This document shows positions 7,228 to 16,904 of a stretch of 64,000 nt of DNA, piece by piece. The position numbers and the translations under genes are program-made. Below the pieces are notes generated by a model. It did no database searches. It had not been told where the DNA came from and was given only the letters and a program-made list of their open reading frames with translations. The stretch comes from M3007 sp040397785. Its GTDB lineage: Bacteria > Bacteroidota > Bacteroidia > Chitinophagales > Saprospiraceae. Location of the stretch: positions 1 to 64,000 of the forward strand of contig JBBAVI010000008.1 in the NCBI GenBank assembly GCA_040397785.1, given 5' to 3'. Each line of letters starts with the position of its first letter. Position 1 is the stretch's first letter.

Positions 7228-9336
7228 CTAATAGAATCGGCTGCGGTTATCTTTAATGCTGGCTTCCTTCTTAAGCGTGGCCATGATGTTGGTCCGAATT
7301 GAAGAAGCAGCACTGGAAGTATATTGCTTGCGGAACATCGTTAGGTCTGCAGGAATTTGTGTTTGTGGTTTGTCCGACAATGTTTGGATGATGTAAACAC
7401 CGCTTGCACCCAAAATTGGAGCACTCGTTTCACCTTTCGCCAAATGAAATACCGTACCCAAAACCCGGGGTTCGCCGCCTGAAGACATCATCGATACTGC
7501 TTTCACTGTATCTACTTTGGATTCAAACTGGGCTGCAATGGCGCTCATATCCGTATTTGAGCCAATTTTAGCCTTTAGGACTTCGCCTTTTTTAACTTGC
7601 TTCACTTGCAGCTCGGCTTCTGGAAGCGACTTCAAGACCGCAATGGTTGCATTTCCTTTCGGTGCGATGCTCTTCAAGCCCGCTACCAGGTACTTACTGT
7701 CAAAATAACCACCCGTTTCATCCCGGAAGGAGAAAACATCTTTACTTACGCTTCCGGCTTTCACATCTTCGCCAAATGCCCAACGCACTACTTCACGTGC
7801 ATCCGAACCTGTGCCCAAGCCTTCCAACGCATAATCATTCGCATTCAAACTTTTGCTGCTCACCAAATCAATGTTCTGCTGGGTAGCTTGTGTCGTCAAA
7901 TCACCCAGGTTTTTCACACCTTGCACCAAAGCAATTGCTTTGTCCTTAGCGATTTGCTGGGTGGTTTTGCCGGGTTCAATGCGCTGTTTCAAGAAAACAG
8001 CCCGCACACCGGCATCATTTTTTATAAACTTTTTGCCAGTTACTTCCAATAAGTGATAACCAAATTGGGTTTTTACAATGTATAACTTGCCTTGTTCCGC
8101 TTGATAAAAGCACACATTGTTAAACTCCGGAACCATCATACCATTTGCAAACCAACCCAAATCGCCTCCTTTCGGAGCAGAACCATCCTGGCTCACCTTA
8201 AGCGCAAGCGAATCAAAACGTGCTTTGCCGCTGGTAATCAAGCCTTTCAAACTGTCCAAGGTATTGGCAAAGGCCGGATTGTTACCTTTCAACAGGATGT
8301 GACGTGCACGAACAGAGTCCGGAAGGGTTTTGCGATCCAGTAATTTACCAATGTTCCAAGCCCCACCATCCAGGTATGGACCAAATAAAGCACCTGGTGC
8401 CAAACGCATCAAAGTGTCGGCAACTGCAACCGGCAACGCGCTTTTCACTTTATATGTCGCATCGTATACGCCATTATTGGTCGTTACGAACGTGGAGTCA
8501 TTTTTAGAGGGCGTCCAGTCCGTTTTCAACTTCAAAATGCTTTCCCGGGCAGCCAGAGTATCCGCAGCGGTTGGTAACACATTGAAAACGGCATAAGACA
8601 ATACCCGACTTTCTTCCCGTACATCGTACAAATGCGGATTTTCTTTCAAAAAAGAAGCGAAATCCGCGTCCGTCAAGGGTGCTTCCTCGTCCTTTACCTT
8701 GTCGTAAGGCAAACGTACGTAGCGGAATTCCAGGCGTTCGTTGTTTTCACGGTAAGCCATTTCGGCCTGCCATGTTGGCGTGTACATACCCTTGGATAAA
8801 AGCGTAGAAACTTTTTCAATCAAGCGCTCTTTTACAATCTCGTACTCCTGCTCAATCCAGGCAGTACGGAATGGAAATTGCTGCTGATCCACCAATTGAC
8901 CTGCATCAATCGCATTTTTAACACTGTTCAAATAGTTCATATTGAGTGAACCATCCGGCGATTTATATCGCTCTTTGATCAGTGGACTAATGTTTGTGCC
9001 AAACTCAAGGTCGCGCAATTCATCTCTGCAGACGCCAAAGCCGAGTTTGTCAGATAGTTGGGTCATCAATGCGCGCTCAACGAAATATTCCCAAGCCTGC
9101 CCACGTACCTGATAACTGCTGTTACCATCTGCACTGGAATAGATCAATGCCTGGTACTTTTCAAAATCAGCACGCCTGATTTCTTCACCATTTACCTTTC
9201 CAAGTGTGTTTGCATCTCCTGCACTGTTGCGCTGCGCATTCGAAATAATTTCCATGAGAATGAACCCACCTAACGCGAGTGTCATCATCACAATGAGGAT
9301 CCACCCATTTTTTCGAATCGTTCCGATTAAAGCCAT
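7228..9336 (-). CDS. PpiD/SurA-type peptidyl-prolyl isomerase foldase
   Basis: A 702-residue inner-membrane periplasmic foldase. A short cytoplasmic tail and one membrane helix (about 12-31, WILIVMMTLALGGFILMEII) are followed by a SurA-type N-terminal chaperone domain. The parvulin rotamase domain is marked by VRARHILLK, APKGGDLGWFANGMMVPEF and KTQFGYHLLEV. The C-terminal part is a second chaperone-like region. It likely helps fold outer membrane proteins, of which this window encodes many. Length and layout match PpiD-like proteins of Bacteroidota. It is a single-gene unit. A TACCTTTA box upstream is one base from the -7 consensus. Confidence 0.9.
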   Translation of the reverse strand: MALIGTIRKNGWILIVMMTLALGGFILMEIISNAQRNSAGDANTLGKVNGEEIRRADFEKYQALIYSSADGNSSYQVRGQAWEYFVERALMTQLSDKLGFGVCRDELRDLEFGTNISPLIKERYKSPDGSLNMNYLNSVKNAIDAGQLVDQQQFPFRTAWIEQEYEIVKERLIEKVSTLLSKGMYTPTWQAEMAYRENNERLEFRYVRLPYDKVKDEEAPLTDADFASFLKENPHLYDVREESRVLSYAVFNVLPTAADTLAARESILKLKTDWTPSKNDSTFVTTNNGVYDATYKVKSALPVAVADTLMRLAPGALFGPYLDGGAWNIGKLLDRKTLPDSVRARHILLKGNNPAFANTLDSLKGLITSGKARFDSLALKVSQDGSAPKGGDLGWFANGMMVPEFNNVCFYQAEQGKLYIVKTQFGYHLLEVTGKKFIKNDAGVRAVFLKQRIEPGKTTQQIAKDKAIALVQGVKNLGDLTTQATQQNIDLVSSKSLNANDYALEGLGTGSDAREVVRWAFGEDVKAGSVSKDVFSFRDETGGYFDSKYLVAGLKSIAPKGNATIAVLKSLPEAELQVKQVKKGEVLKAKIGSNTDMSAIAAQFESKVDTVKAVSMMSSGGEPRVLGTVFHLAKGETSAPILGASGVYIIQTLSDKPQTQIPADLTMFRKQYTSSAASSIRTNIMATLKKEASIKDNRSRFY

Positions 9337-9453
9337 TTTGCCGTAATTATTTGAAAATCAGAATTTTAAGTATTTTTTGTTCAATGCTTCCGAAAAAGCA
9401 ACCGTAAAGGTAATTCTTAGGAATGAAAAAGGAAAAAAAATAAAAATCAAGCA

Positions 9454-11637
9454 CTATTTCACACCAAAGCCATTGGGCCATCCCTGCTGAGGCGTTACAA
9501 AACTCAACTTCCCCTCCGCATCTTCCGCCATCAAAATCATACCCGCCGAAGCAGTACCCATCATGACGCGCGGCGCAAGATTCGCTAATACAACCACCTG
9601 TTGCCCAACCACCGATTCCGGCCGAAAATGCATCGCAATGCCCGATAAAATGGTCCGCGTCTCAAAACCAAGATCTACCTGTAACTTCAATAATTTCTTC
9701 GACTTCTCAACTTCCTCCGCAGCCACGATCGTGCCGGTCCGAATATCCATTTTCGCAAAATCATCATATTGAACCAATTCCTTCATCTCGGCATACGAAA
9801 TAGATGCTGGAACTGCCACTTCTTCAACAGACACTGGTTCCTTGGCTCCTGCACTTTCCTCCTGGTTCGTCCGATCAGTCGCTTCCAATTGTGCGATCTG
9901 AGCCTGAATCACTTCGTCCGGAATGCGGGTAAACAAATGCTCCGCAGCATTAATCGCATGATTGACCGGCAAAATAGGGTTGCCCTCCGCCAAATCATTC
10001 AAAATGAATAACAACGCTCCTCCCCCCGATAAAGACTGCAAATTGATCATCTTACGCATCTTGTCGGAAGTAAACGGCATGAACGGCTGGCATGCCACGG
10101 ATAACGCAGCCACAAATTGCAAACCCAGGTTCAATACTACCCGCACGGTATCTGGACTGTCTTTCACGGCCCTCCAAGGCTCGTTGAATTGCAATAAGGC
10201 ATTTCCCGCACTCGATATTTCCATCAATATCCGCAAAGCCTCCCTAAAATTAAATTGCATGATCTCCTTTCCCATCTCCTCTACCTTGTGGTGCAACAAC
10301 AACAACTCTTCATCAAAATAGCCCACCTGTTCTATGTTCCATCCACTCCGAATGGCAAGATTGGTATCGATCTCCGGTACCAGCCCATCATAATATTTGT
10401 GGGTCAGTACCAATACCCGGTGTACAAAATTAGCAAGGTTGTTTACTAATTCACTATTGGTGCTTTCCTGAAAACCTTTCCACGTAAATTCAGCATCGCG
10501 CTGCTCAGGCATGTTTTTGATCATATTGTACCGCAAAGCATCTTCTTGCCCCTTGAAATCGGCACAATATTCATGGACCCAAACGGCCCAGTTTTTTGAG
10601 GTCGACAATTTTCGGCCCTCCAGGTTCAAAAACTGATTCGCAGGTACGTTCACCGGTAAAATAAACCCGCCATGCGCCTTCAAAATCGCCGGAAATATCA
10701 AACAGTGGAATACAATATTATCTTTTCCAATAAAATGAACCAAACCAGTATCCGCACTTTGCCAATAAGGAGCCCAATCTTTGCCGTGGTCTTCCGCCCA
10801 TTGTTTGGTTGCGGAAATATATCCAATCGGCGCATCCAACCAAACATACAACTTTTTGCCTGCCGATCCCGGAATCTGCTGGGGTACATCTACGCCCCAA
10901 TCCAAATCTCGGGTCATCGCACGAGGCTGTAATCCGCTGTCTAACCAAGAATTGCACTGACCCACGACATGGTTTTTCCAACTGCCAGGCTGGTGCAATT
11001 CATGGCCATCTAAAATACCGGTATTAATCCAGGTCCGCAACCAAGCCTCATGTTCATCCAATTTCAAATACCAGTGCTTAGTCGGGCGCATTTCTGGCGT
11101 AGCACCACTTAAAGTCGAACGCGGATTGATCAATTCCGTCGGACTCAAAGTCGTGCCACAACGCTCACATTGATCACCATAAGCATCCGGATTAGTACAA
11201 TTCGGGCAGGTACCAATAATGTAGCGGTCAGCCAAAAACTGTTCTGCCACCGGATCATAATATTGATCGCTCTCTTTTTCGTCAAACTGACCGTTTTCCA
11301 ATAATTTTAAAAAGAAATCCTGAGAAGTCTTGTGGTGTAGCGGACTGGATGTACGATGGTACAAGTCAAAGTGAATGCCAATGTTCACAAAAGTATCGCG
11401 CAACATTACATGGTATTTGTCTACAATTTCTTGGGGCGTAACCCCATCTTTGCGTGCCTTAACGGTAATAGCCGCTCCATGCTCATCCGAACCGCACACA
11501 AACACTACATCCTTCCCCATCAAGCGCAAATACCGCACATAAATATCTGCGGGTAAATAGGCTCCTGCCAAATGCCCAATATGCAATGGACCATTGGCAT
11601 AGGGCAAGGCGGCGGTAACCAAATAACGTTTTTTCAT
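9454..11637 (-). CDS. metG: Methionyl-tRNA synthetase
   Basis: A 727-residue class I synthetase that charges tRNA-Met. The HIGH motif is at residues 19-22 (GPLHIGHL). The KMSKS equivalent is KLSTSKN near residue 345. The connective-peptide zinc knuckle is visible as CPNC and CERCG. The C-terminal EMAP/Trbp111-type tRNA-binding domain (from about residue 620) includes DIRTGTIVAAEEVEKSKKLL and TILSGIAMHF. It starts 15 bases after the stop of the HD-domain gene, so the two are probably co-transcribed. Confidence 0.97.
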   Translation of the reverse strand: MKKRYLVTAALPYANGPLHIGHLAGAYLPADIYVRYLRLMGKDVVFVCGSDEHGAAITVKARKDGVTPQEIVDKYHVMLRDTFVNIGIHFDLYHRTSSPLHHKTSQDFFLKLLENGQFDEKESDQYYDPVAEQFLADRYIIGTCPNCTNPDAYGDQCERCGTTLSPTELINPRSTLSGATPEMRPTKHWYLKLDEHEAWLRTWINTGILDGHELHQPGSWKNHVVGQCNSWLDSGLQPRAMTRDLDWGVDVPQQIPGSAGKKLYVWLDAPIGYISATKQWAEDHGKDWAPYWQSADTGLVHFIGKDNIVFHCLIFPAILKAHGGFILPVNVPANQFLNLEGRKLSTSKNWAVWVHEYCADFKGQEDALRYNMIKNMPEQRDAEFTWKGFQESTNSELVNNLANFVHRVLVLTHKYYDGLVPEIDTNLAIRSGWNIEQVGYFDEELLLLHHKVEEMGKEIMQFNFREALRILMEISSAGNALLQFNEPWRAVKDSPDTVRVVLNLGLQFVAALSVACQPFMPFTSDKMRKMINLQSLSGGGALLFILNDLAEGNPILPVNHAINAAEHLFTRIPDEVIQAQIAQLEATDRTNQEESAGAKEPVSVEEVAVPASISYAEMKELVQYDDFAKMDIRTGTIVAAEEVEKSKKLLKLQVDLGFETRTILSGIAMHFRPESVVGQQVVVLANLAPRVMMGTASAGMILMAEDAEGKLSFVTPQQGWPNGFGVK

Positions 11638-11652
11638 GTAACTGGAATGCTT

Positions 11653-12246
11653 TTAATCTTCAAACTGAAAAACAGTAATGTGTGGAACATTTTTTTCAAA
11701 CCATTTCATCGGAGCCAGGGTCTTATCTCCTGTAAGGGTATCACACTTGAAAAAGGTGTAATACAACTGCATGCAATAACCCACCTTTTCGTATAAATGT
11801 TCCAGTGTACGCTCAAGCTTTCCTGGCAACACATTGTCCTGCCGTGCGACCAGCCAGGCATAAAATGCATCATCATGCGTTTCTGTTACATCCAAAACTG
11901 CACGATCATCCGTATATTGTTCTAAAAAACGGCGGGCTATTAAGCCATGGTGCTTCGACCAATCGCGCGGCCGAGATCGATCCTCTGCATATTTAAAAGT
12001 ATCGTGTACCAACGCAATTTGACGTAATTGCGTCCGAATCGCCCTCGATAAACCAGGTATCCGGTCAATATTGTCCAATACTTCCCGAACATGCAAGGCA
12101 ACCTGACCCTCCGGATGGCCAAAGCGCGGCTCGCCCCACAGTAATCCATGCCGATACTCCGGCAAGGTAAACCAGTGAGATTCTAATGCAGTTTCAGGTT
12201 GCAAAAAGGCCTCCAGCATGTTAGGCTCGTCGAGCATGCGCTTCAT
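11653..12246 (-). CDS. HD-domain phosphohydrolase-like protein
   Basis: A 197-residue protein with HD-superfamily features: HVREVLDNI, the HD pair in IALVHDTFKY, and HHGLIARRFL. This fits a metal-dependent phosphohydrolase, possibly acting on nucleotides; the substrate is not readable. The start at 12246 (MKRMLDEP) is preferred to an in-frame ATG at 12306, because a good -7 box (12300-12307) covers that upstream start. It is the first gene of a unit with metG. Confidence 0.75.
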   Translation of the reverse strand: MKRMLDEPNMLEAFLQPETALESHWFTLPEYRHGLLWGEPRFGHPEGQVALHVREVLDNIDRIPGLSRAIRTQLRQIALVHDTFKYAEDRSRPRDWSKHHGLIARRFLEQYTDDRAVLDVTETHDDAFYAWLVARQDNVLPGKLERTLEHLYEKVGYCMQLYYTFFKCDTLTGDKTLAPMKWFEKNVPHITVFQFED

Positions 12247-12299
12247 GGGCAGCGTTCGTCGGTCGATTATGGTTGTTGGTCGGTGAGCATTGGTCGGGG

Positions 12300-12307
12300 C
12301 AAACATA
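12300..12307 (-). promoter_or_regulatory. -7 box of the HD-metG unit
   Basis: On the minus strand TATGTTTG fits TAnnTTTG. Transcription would begin near 12293, giving a leader of about 47 bases to the ATG at 12246. No clear -33 element is seen. Confidence 0.4.
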
Positions 12308-12493
12308 CGCCAGCAATTTGTACGTTATGAAGAATGTTTTGAATTAAAAAAAACAGAACGAGGTAACCTTAACTTATTGGTTAATACTTCGTTAAAGTAC
12401 CCTTTTCCGGCAGCAAACATAAGCGAACATCGTTTTAAATCTGCTTTCACAAACAAAGTTAAGATTATTTTAAGCCAAACTAATTGTCAAACA

Positions 12494-13636
12494 ATGAATA
12501 AATTCTGGTCAATGCTTATTGCTGGTGCCGTAGGAGGTCTGGTTACCGTCGGCGCCTCTAAACTGCTGGACAATTCATCGAAGGTATCAGCGTTTGTTCC
12601 AGCGCCTTCCTCCAAGCAAGTTAATTTTGGAGACACTCCTGCTCCTTTCGATTTTACGAAGGCCGCCGACCGTTCAATGTCTGCTGTAGTTCATATTAAA
12701 GCCTTTGAAAGTAAGGAAACGGCAGCACAACGACAACGCCAGGAGTACAATCCTTTCCGCTACTTTTTCGGGGACGCTTACGAAGACTATGCCCAACCGC
12801 GATCCGGTACTGGATCAGGTGTAATTTACACCTCCGATGGTTATATCGTTACCAATAACCACGTGGTTGATTTTGCAGACAAATTCACCGTTACCCTCCA
12901 CGACAACCGCGAATTTAAAGCAAGGATTATTGGTACCGATCCGAACACGGATATGGCTGTCATCAAAATTGATGCAAATAACTTGCCAGCCATCGAAATT
13001 GGTAATTCTGACGACGTAAAAGTCGGAGAGTGGGCACTCGCTGTTGGCAATCCGTTCGACCTCACTTCTACCGTTACTGCAGGAATTATCAGTGCTAAAG
13101 GCCGTGATATCAAGATTATCAAAGGAGGCCGCGCAATCGAATCATTTATCCAAACCGATGCTGCCGTTAATCCAGGCAATTCTGGCGGTGCCCTCGTCGA
13201 TGTAAACGGCAAATTGATTGGTATCAATTCGGCAATCGCTACACCAACCGGAACATTTGCTGGATACTCGTTTGCAATCCCGGTAAATCTCGTTAAACGC
13301 ATCTGCGACGACCTGATCAATTACGGCGAATATAAGCGCCCATACCTCGGCGCTGATATCGCTACCATGGATACTGAAGTCGCTGATGCCCTGCAAATCG
13401 ACTTTACCCCAGGGGTGGCATTAGTAAAACTCGACCCGCAAGGCTCAGCCGCAGTGGCTGGTTTGCGCGAAAAGGATATCATAACCAAAATAAATGGCAA
13501 AATCGTGACAGGTACCCCCGAACTACGCGAGTACATCGGTCGTTCTAAAGTAGGAGAAACAATTACGGTGGTTTACAACCGAAATGGCCAAGAAAAAGAA
13601 GCATCCGTTCGGCTTAAAAAACGCACGGATAATTAA
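12494..13636 (+). CDS. HtrA/DegP-family periplasmic serine protease
   Basis: A 380-residue S1C protease for quality control of misfolded envelope proteins. The N-terminal hydrophobic segment is an anchor or signal peptide. The catalytic triad is His in TNNHVVD (about 122), Asp in DPNTDMAVIKI (about 153) and Ser in NPGNSGGALVD (about 229). A single C-terminal PDZ domain follows (PYLGADIATMD, GVALVKLDPQGSAAVAGL). One PDZ resembles DegS more than DegP. The start at 12494 is chosen over an in-frame ATG at 12290, which would add a poorly conserved leader and overlap the divergent gene's promoter. Confidence 0.93.
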   Translation: MNKFWSMLIAGAVGGLVTVGASKLLDNSSKVSAFVPAPSSKQVNFGDTPAPFDFTKAADRSMSAVVHIKAFESKETAAQRQRQEYNPFRYFFGDAYEDYAQPRSGTGSGVIYTSDGYIVTNNHVVDFADKFTVTLHDNREFKARIIGTDPNTDMAVIKIDANNLPAIEIGNSDDVKVGEWALAVGNPFDLTSTVTAGIISAKGRDIKIIKGGRAIESFIQTDAAVNPGNSGGALVDVNGKLIGINSAIATPTGTFAGYSFAIPVNLVKRICDDLINYGEYKRPYLGADIATMDTEVADALQIDFTPGVALVKLDPQGSAAVAGLREKDIITKINGKIVTGTPELREYIGRSKVGETITVVYNRNGQEKEASVRLKKRTDN

Positions 13637-13855
13637 AATATAAAGGGTAAAACCCTAAGATAAAGTTGGTTTTTCGTTTTGTTTTGATGTGTCTGTCCAG
13701 CGCAATGCTGGGCAGAATTTTTAAATTTGGGCAATGCTTTTGTACATTTTGCCAAATCTTGCGTTCATTTGTACCGCATAATCCATACCTACCCAACCAA
13801 TGCGCCCTTACTGTAATTTTATTTTGCGCGTTGAACCTTTCAATTTCAAACTTTT

Positions 13856-14884
13856 ATGAAAAGAACCCTGCTCTTAGCGGCCCTATTTACCTTACTCGGC
13901 ATCGCCGCCTGGTATGTGCTTACCCAAAAAAATCAGAAAACCAGCGTAAATGTTTCCTGGGATATGGATTTCGGTGTTCCTGAAACCGCCAAAATTCATA
14001 AAATCTTCATTGCCGACCGTAAAGGACAAACAGCCACCTTGGTCAAGGAAAAAAACCAGTGGATCTGTAATGGCCAGTTTCGTGCTCGGCCTACTGCGGT
14101 ACAAACCCTGTTGGAAACCATCGCTCAAGTCCGGGTCCAATATGCTCCTACTGAGGCAGCCAAACCCAATCTTATTAAATCTATCGCATCTGAAGGTATT
14201 AAAGTAGAACTTTATGATGAAGATGGGAAACAAATCAAATGCTATTATGTAGGCGATGTTACAACCGATGAACGGGGTACGTACATGATTATGGATAAAT
14301 CCGAAAATCCATACGTCGTCCAGGTTCCCGGTTTTATTGGTCAGTTGCGTGTTCGATATATGCTGGGCGATGATAATTGGCGAGATCGAGCAGTTTTTTC
14401 TGAAAAACCAGAAGAAATAGAATCGGTTGCGGTCGAATACCCACAACAGAAGAGCCAGTCTTTTAAAATTTTGAAGACCACGCAAAGCACTTACGAAGTT
14501 TCGCCCTATTATTCTACAACTCCAATCTTAAAAGGCCCGCAGCGAAAAGGCGTACCAGAAGCCTACTTGCTACAATTCGAAAGCCTGATTTCAGAAGGGT
14601 TTGAAAATAAAAACCAAGTGCGTGATTCCGTTCGGGCCTTGGTCCCCTTTGTGATCATCACAGTTAAAAACAAGGAAGGGATTGAAACAAAAGCGCGGTT
14701 CTGGCCTGTTGAAGTTGATCAAGATCCAGTTACTGGGCAAACATTTATTGTACGTTATTTTACAGACCTCAACGATGGAGCCCTGTTTTTGCTTACCCAA
14801 CACCGGGTATTTGGACCTATCTTCAGAGGGTATTCCTTTTTCTTTGATGCTGGGGATAACCGCGGGCGGGCAATACGCAATTGA
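13856..14884 (+). CDS. DUF4340-type exported protein
   Basis: A 342-residue protein with an N-terminal membrane segment (about 3-22, TLLLAALFTLLGIAAWYVL) and a large extracytoplasmic part. The repeated lobe pattern, with KIFIADRKGQTATLVKEKNQW, TLLETIAQVRV and MLGDDNWRDRAVF, fits DUF4340 as I remember it. This domain occurs near ABC-type and gliding-related auxiliary proteins, but no such neighbour is present here. Function is unknown. It is a single-gene unit after a 219-base spacer. Confidence 0.7.
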   Translation: MKRTLLLAALFTLLGIAAWYVLTQKNQKTSVNVSWDMDFGVPETAKIHKIFIADRKGQTATLVKEKNQWICNGQFRARPTAVQTLLETIAQVRVQYAPTEAAKPNLIKSIASEGIKVELYDEDGKQIKCYYVGDVTTDERGTYMIMDKSENPYVVQVPGFIGQLRVRYMLGDDNWRDRAVFSEKPEEIESVAVEYPQQKSQSFKILKTTQSTYEVSPYYSTTPILKGPQRKGVPEAYLLQFESLISEGFENKNQVRDSVRALVPFVIITVKNKEGIETKARFWPVEVDQDPVTGQTFIVRYFTDLNDGALFLLTQHRVFGPIFRGYSFFFDAGDNRGRAIRN

Positions 14885-15004
14885 CGCATCCTGCCAAATA
14901 TAAAAAGCGATGCCTGAAAGCAGCATTCATTGTCATGCTGAGCGCTGATTCAATAACTTAGGCCGGAAGGCCTTGCGCAAAACTATTCAGCGTGAAGTAT
15001 AATA

Positions 15005-15042
15005 AAGCAGGCGATGCTCCAATAGTCGTGCATCGCCTGCTT
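15005..15042 (-). terminator. Terminator at the end of the ribosomal protein cluster
   Basis: AAGCAGGCGATG and CATCGCCTGCTT pair perfectly around a 14-base loop, 21 bases after the rplQ stop. Convergent with the DUF4340 gene, it can act on both strands. Confidence 0.85.
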
Positions 15043-15063
15043 AAGTATCGTGTAAAGGCCTAA

Positions 15064-15678
15064 TTAAGCCGCTTCGTCTTCTTTCTTTTCTTCTGTTTCA
15101 ACAGTTGGTGCTACCTCATCTGCAACAATTTCAGTAACATTTTCTACAACTGGAGTTGCTTCTACCACTTCTGCAACCTCAATAGTTTCTTCAGCCGCTA
15201 CAGCAACTTCATCCACTACACTGGTTTCTTCTGTTTCAGCAACACCGCTTGCACCTTTTTTGCCACCACGACGCGTACGTTTCGCCGTTTTCGTTTTGCT
15301 TGCGTTCGGATTGTAGATATCATTAAAGTCTACAAACTCAATCATCGCAGTTTCAGCACCGTCACCACGACGGAAGCCCAATTTGATTACGCGGAGGTAA
15401 CCGCCTGGACGATCGCCAATTTTGGTGGCAATTGTGCTAAACAGTTCAGTAACTGCTTCTTTATTTTGCAGGTAACTGAACACAACACGACGAGAGTGCG
15501 TAGTATTGTCTTTTGATTTGGTGATGAGCGGCTCTACATAACGACGCAAGGCTTTTGCTTTTGCGAGGGTAGTTGTAATGCGCTTGTGTTCAATCAGCGA
15601 ATTGGTCATGTTGGCCAACATAGCACGACGGTGCGACGCTGTCCGACCAAGGTTGTTAATTTTATCTCCGTGTCTCAT
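15064..15678 (-). CDS. rplQ: Ribosomal protein L17 with long acidic tail
   Basis: A 204-residue large-subunit protein near the peptide exit. The conserved core (residues 1 to about 123: MRHGDKINNLGR, HRRAMLANM, LITKSKDNTTHSRR) is of ordinary L17 length. A basic linker (KTKTAKRTRRGGKKG, about 130-145) and an unusual Glu/Val/Ala-rich tail of about 60 residues follow, ending EEKKEDEAA. The tail is probably disordered. It is the last gene of the cluster, 86 bases after rpoA, before a strong terminator. Confidence 0.97.
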   Translation of the reverse strand: MRHGDKINNLGRTASHRRAMLANMTNSLIEHKRITTTLAKAKALRRYVEPLITKSKDNTTHSRRVVFSYLQNKEAVTELFSTIATKIGDRPGGYLRVIKLGFRRGDGAETAMIEFVDFNDIYNPNASKTKTAKRTRRGGKKGASGVAETEETSVVDEVAVAAEETIEVAEVVEATPVVENVTEIVADEVAPTVETEEKKEDEAA

Positions 15679-15764
15679 AACGGTATAAACCTATTTTTAG
15701 GTGGCGGCACCGGGGCAGTTTTACACGCTCAAACGGTTACCACGCTTTGTGAAAAAATGGTGAA

Positions 15765-16763
15765 TTAATCCTCTTCTAACTTGTACTTCGCAAGGTCCAT
15801 GCCAAATGTTAGGCCTTTGTCTTGCAACAACTCTTCGATCTCAACCAACGATTTTTTACCGAAATTGCGGAACTTGAGTAATTCGTGGGTGTCGTAACGT
15901 ACCAATTCAGCCAAAGTATTGATTTTAGCTGCTTTGAGGCAGTTGTAAGCACGCACACTCAAATCCAGGTCTTCGAGGGAGGTTTTGAGCAACTTGCGCA
16001 TGTGCAAGATATGTTCATCAACAACATTCTCCTCGCGGCTTGCGGGCGTATCAAAAGTAATATTATCGTCCGTGATCAGCATCAAGTGCTGAATCAGGAT
16101 GCGGCTTGCTTCGCGAATTGCCTCCTCTGGATGAATCGTACCATCTGTTTTTACATCGATGGTCAATTTCTCATAGTCCGTACGTTGACCAACGCGGGTG
16201 TTTTCAACACGGTAGGAAACATTTTTGATCGGCGTATAGATCGCATCAATTGGAATAACACCAATCGCAGCGTCTTTTGGTGCGCCATCTTCTGCAGGCT
16301 GGTAACCACGTCCTTTGGTGATGGTCAATTCCAACTCCAAAGTTACCGCAGGTTCCATACGGCAAATTAACAGATCATGGTTCATGATCCGGAAAACATT
16401 GGTAAATTCTTCAATCTGACCTGCTCGGAATTCTTCACGACCACTGATGGTCAGATAAATTTTTTCCTGCGGATTTTTTTCGTCTTGAATAACTTGCTTA
16501 ATCCGTACTTGTTTGAGGTTCAGTACAATATCTACTACGTCTTCCACAACGCCCCGAATGGTGGCAAATTCGTGGTCAACACCTCCAATCCGAACTGCGC
16601 TAATCGCAAAACCTTCTAAGGAAGAAAGCAGAACTCGACGAAGAGAATTGCCAACAGTTTGGCCAAATCCCGGTTCCAATGGCTTAAATTCAAAGGTGCC
16701 TTCAAAATCTGTTGCTTTTTGCATCAAAATTTTGTCAGGCTTCTGGAAATTGAGAATACTCAT
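15765..16763 (-). CDS. rpoA: RNA polymerase alpha subunit
   Basis: A 332-residue alpha subunit. The N-terminal dimerisation domain contains GFGQTVGNSLRRVLLSSLEG. The C-terminal domain includes DLDLSVRAYNCLKAAKINTL and FGKKSLVEIEELL, the DNA- and activator-binding helices. The start at 16763 (MSILNFQKPD) gives family length; an in-frame ATG at 16886 would add 41 residues lying over the spacer hairpin. The 141-base spacer from rpsD holds a terminator-like hairpin, so extra regulation or a local promoter is possible. Confidence 0.98.
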   Translation of the reverse strand: MSILNFQKPDKILMQKATDFEGTFEFKPLEPGFGQTVGNSLRRVLLSSLEGFAISAVRIGGVDHEFATIRGVVEDVVDIVLNLKQVRIKQVIQDEKNPQEKIYLTISGREEFRAGQIEEFTNVFRIMNHDLLICRMEPAVTLELELTITKGRGYQPAEDGAPKDAAIGVIPIDAIYTPIKNVSYRVENTRVGQRTDYEKLTIDVKTDGTIHPEEAIREASRILIQHLMLITDDNITFDTPASREENVVDEHILHMRKLLKTSLEDLDLSVRAYNCLKAAKINTLAELVRYDTHELLKFRNFGKKSLVEIEELLQDKGLTFGMDLAKYKLEED

Positions 16764-16860
16764 ATGTGGAACGCTCCGAATTATAAAAGGGTGGGAAAAA
16801 GAAATGTGTGTTTGGGGCCGAATGCAGTAATAACGATTAACAACGTGTAAACGCGAAAAT

Positions 16861-16888
16861 GGTTGGCAACCGTAACCGATTGCCAACC
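16861..16888 (-). terminator. Hairpin between rpsD and rpoA
   Basis: GGTTGGCAA and TTGCCAACC pair perfectly around a 10-base loop, 16 bases after the rpsD stop, followed on the minus strand by ATTTT. It could be a weak terminator, an attenuator or a 3'-end stabiliser. Confidence 0.6.
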
Positions 16889-16904
16889 TTTCGTTATTTT
16901 GCTC

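Noticed and set aside
12290..12493. N-terminal extension of the HtrA protease from the ATG at 12290
   Set aside because: It would place 68 unconserved residues before the hydrophobic anchor and overlap the divergent promoter; 12494 fits a signal or anchor at the N-terminus.
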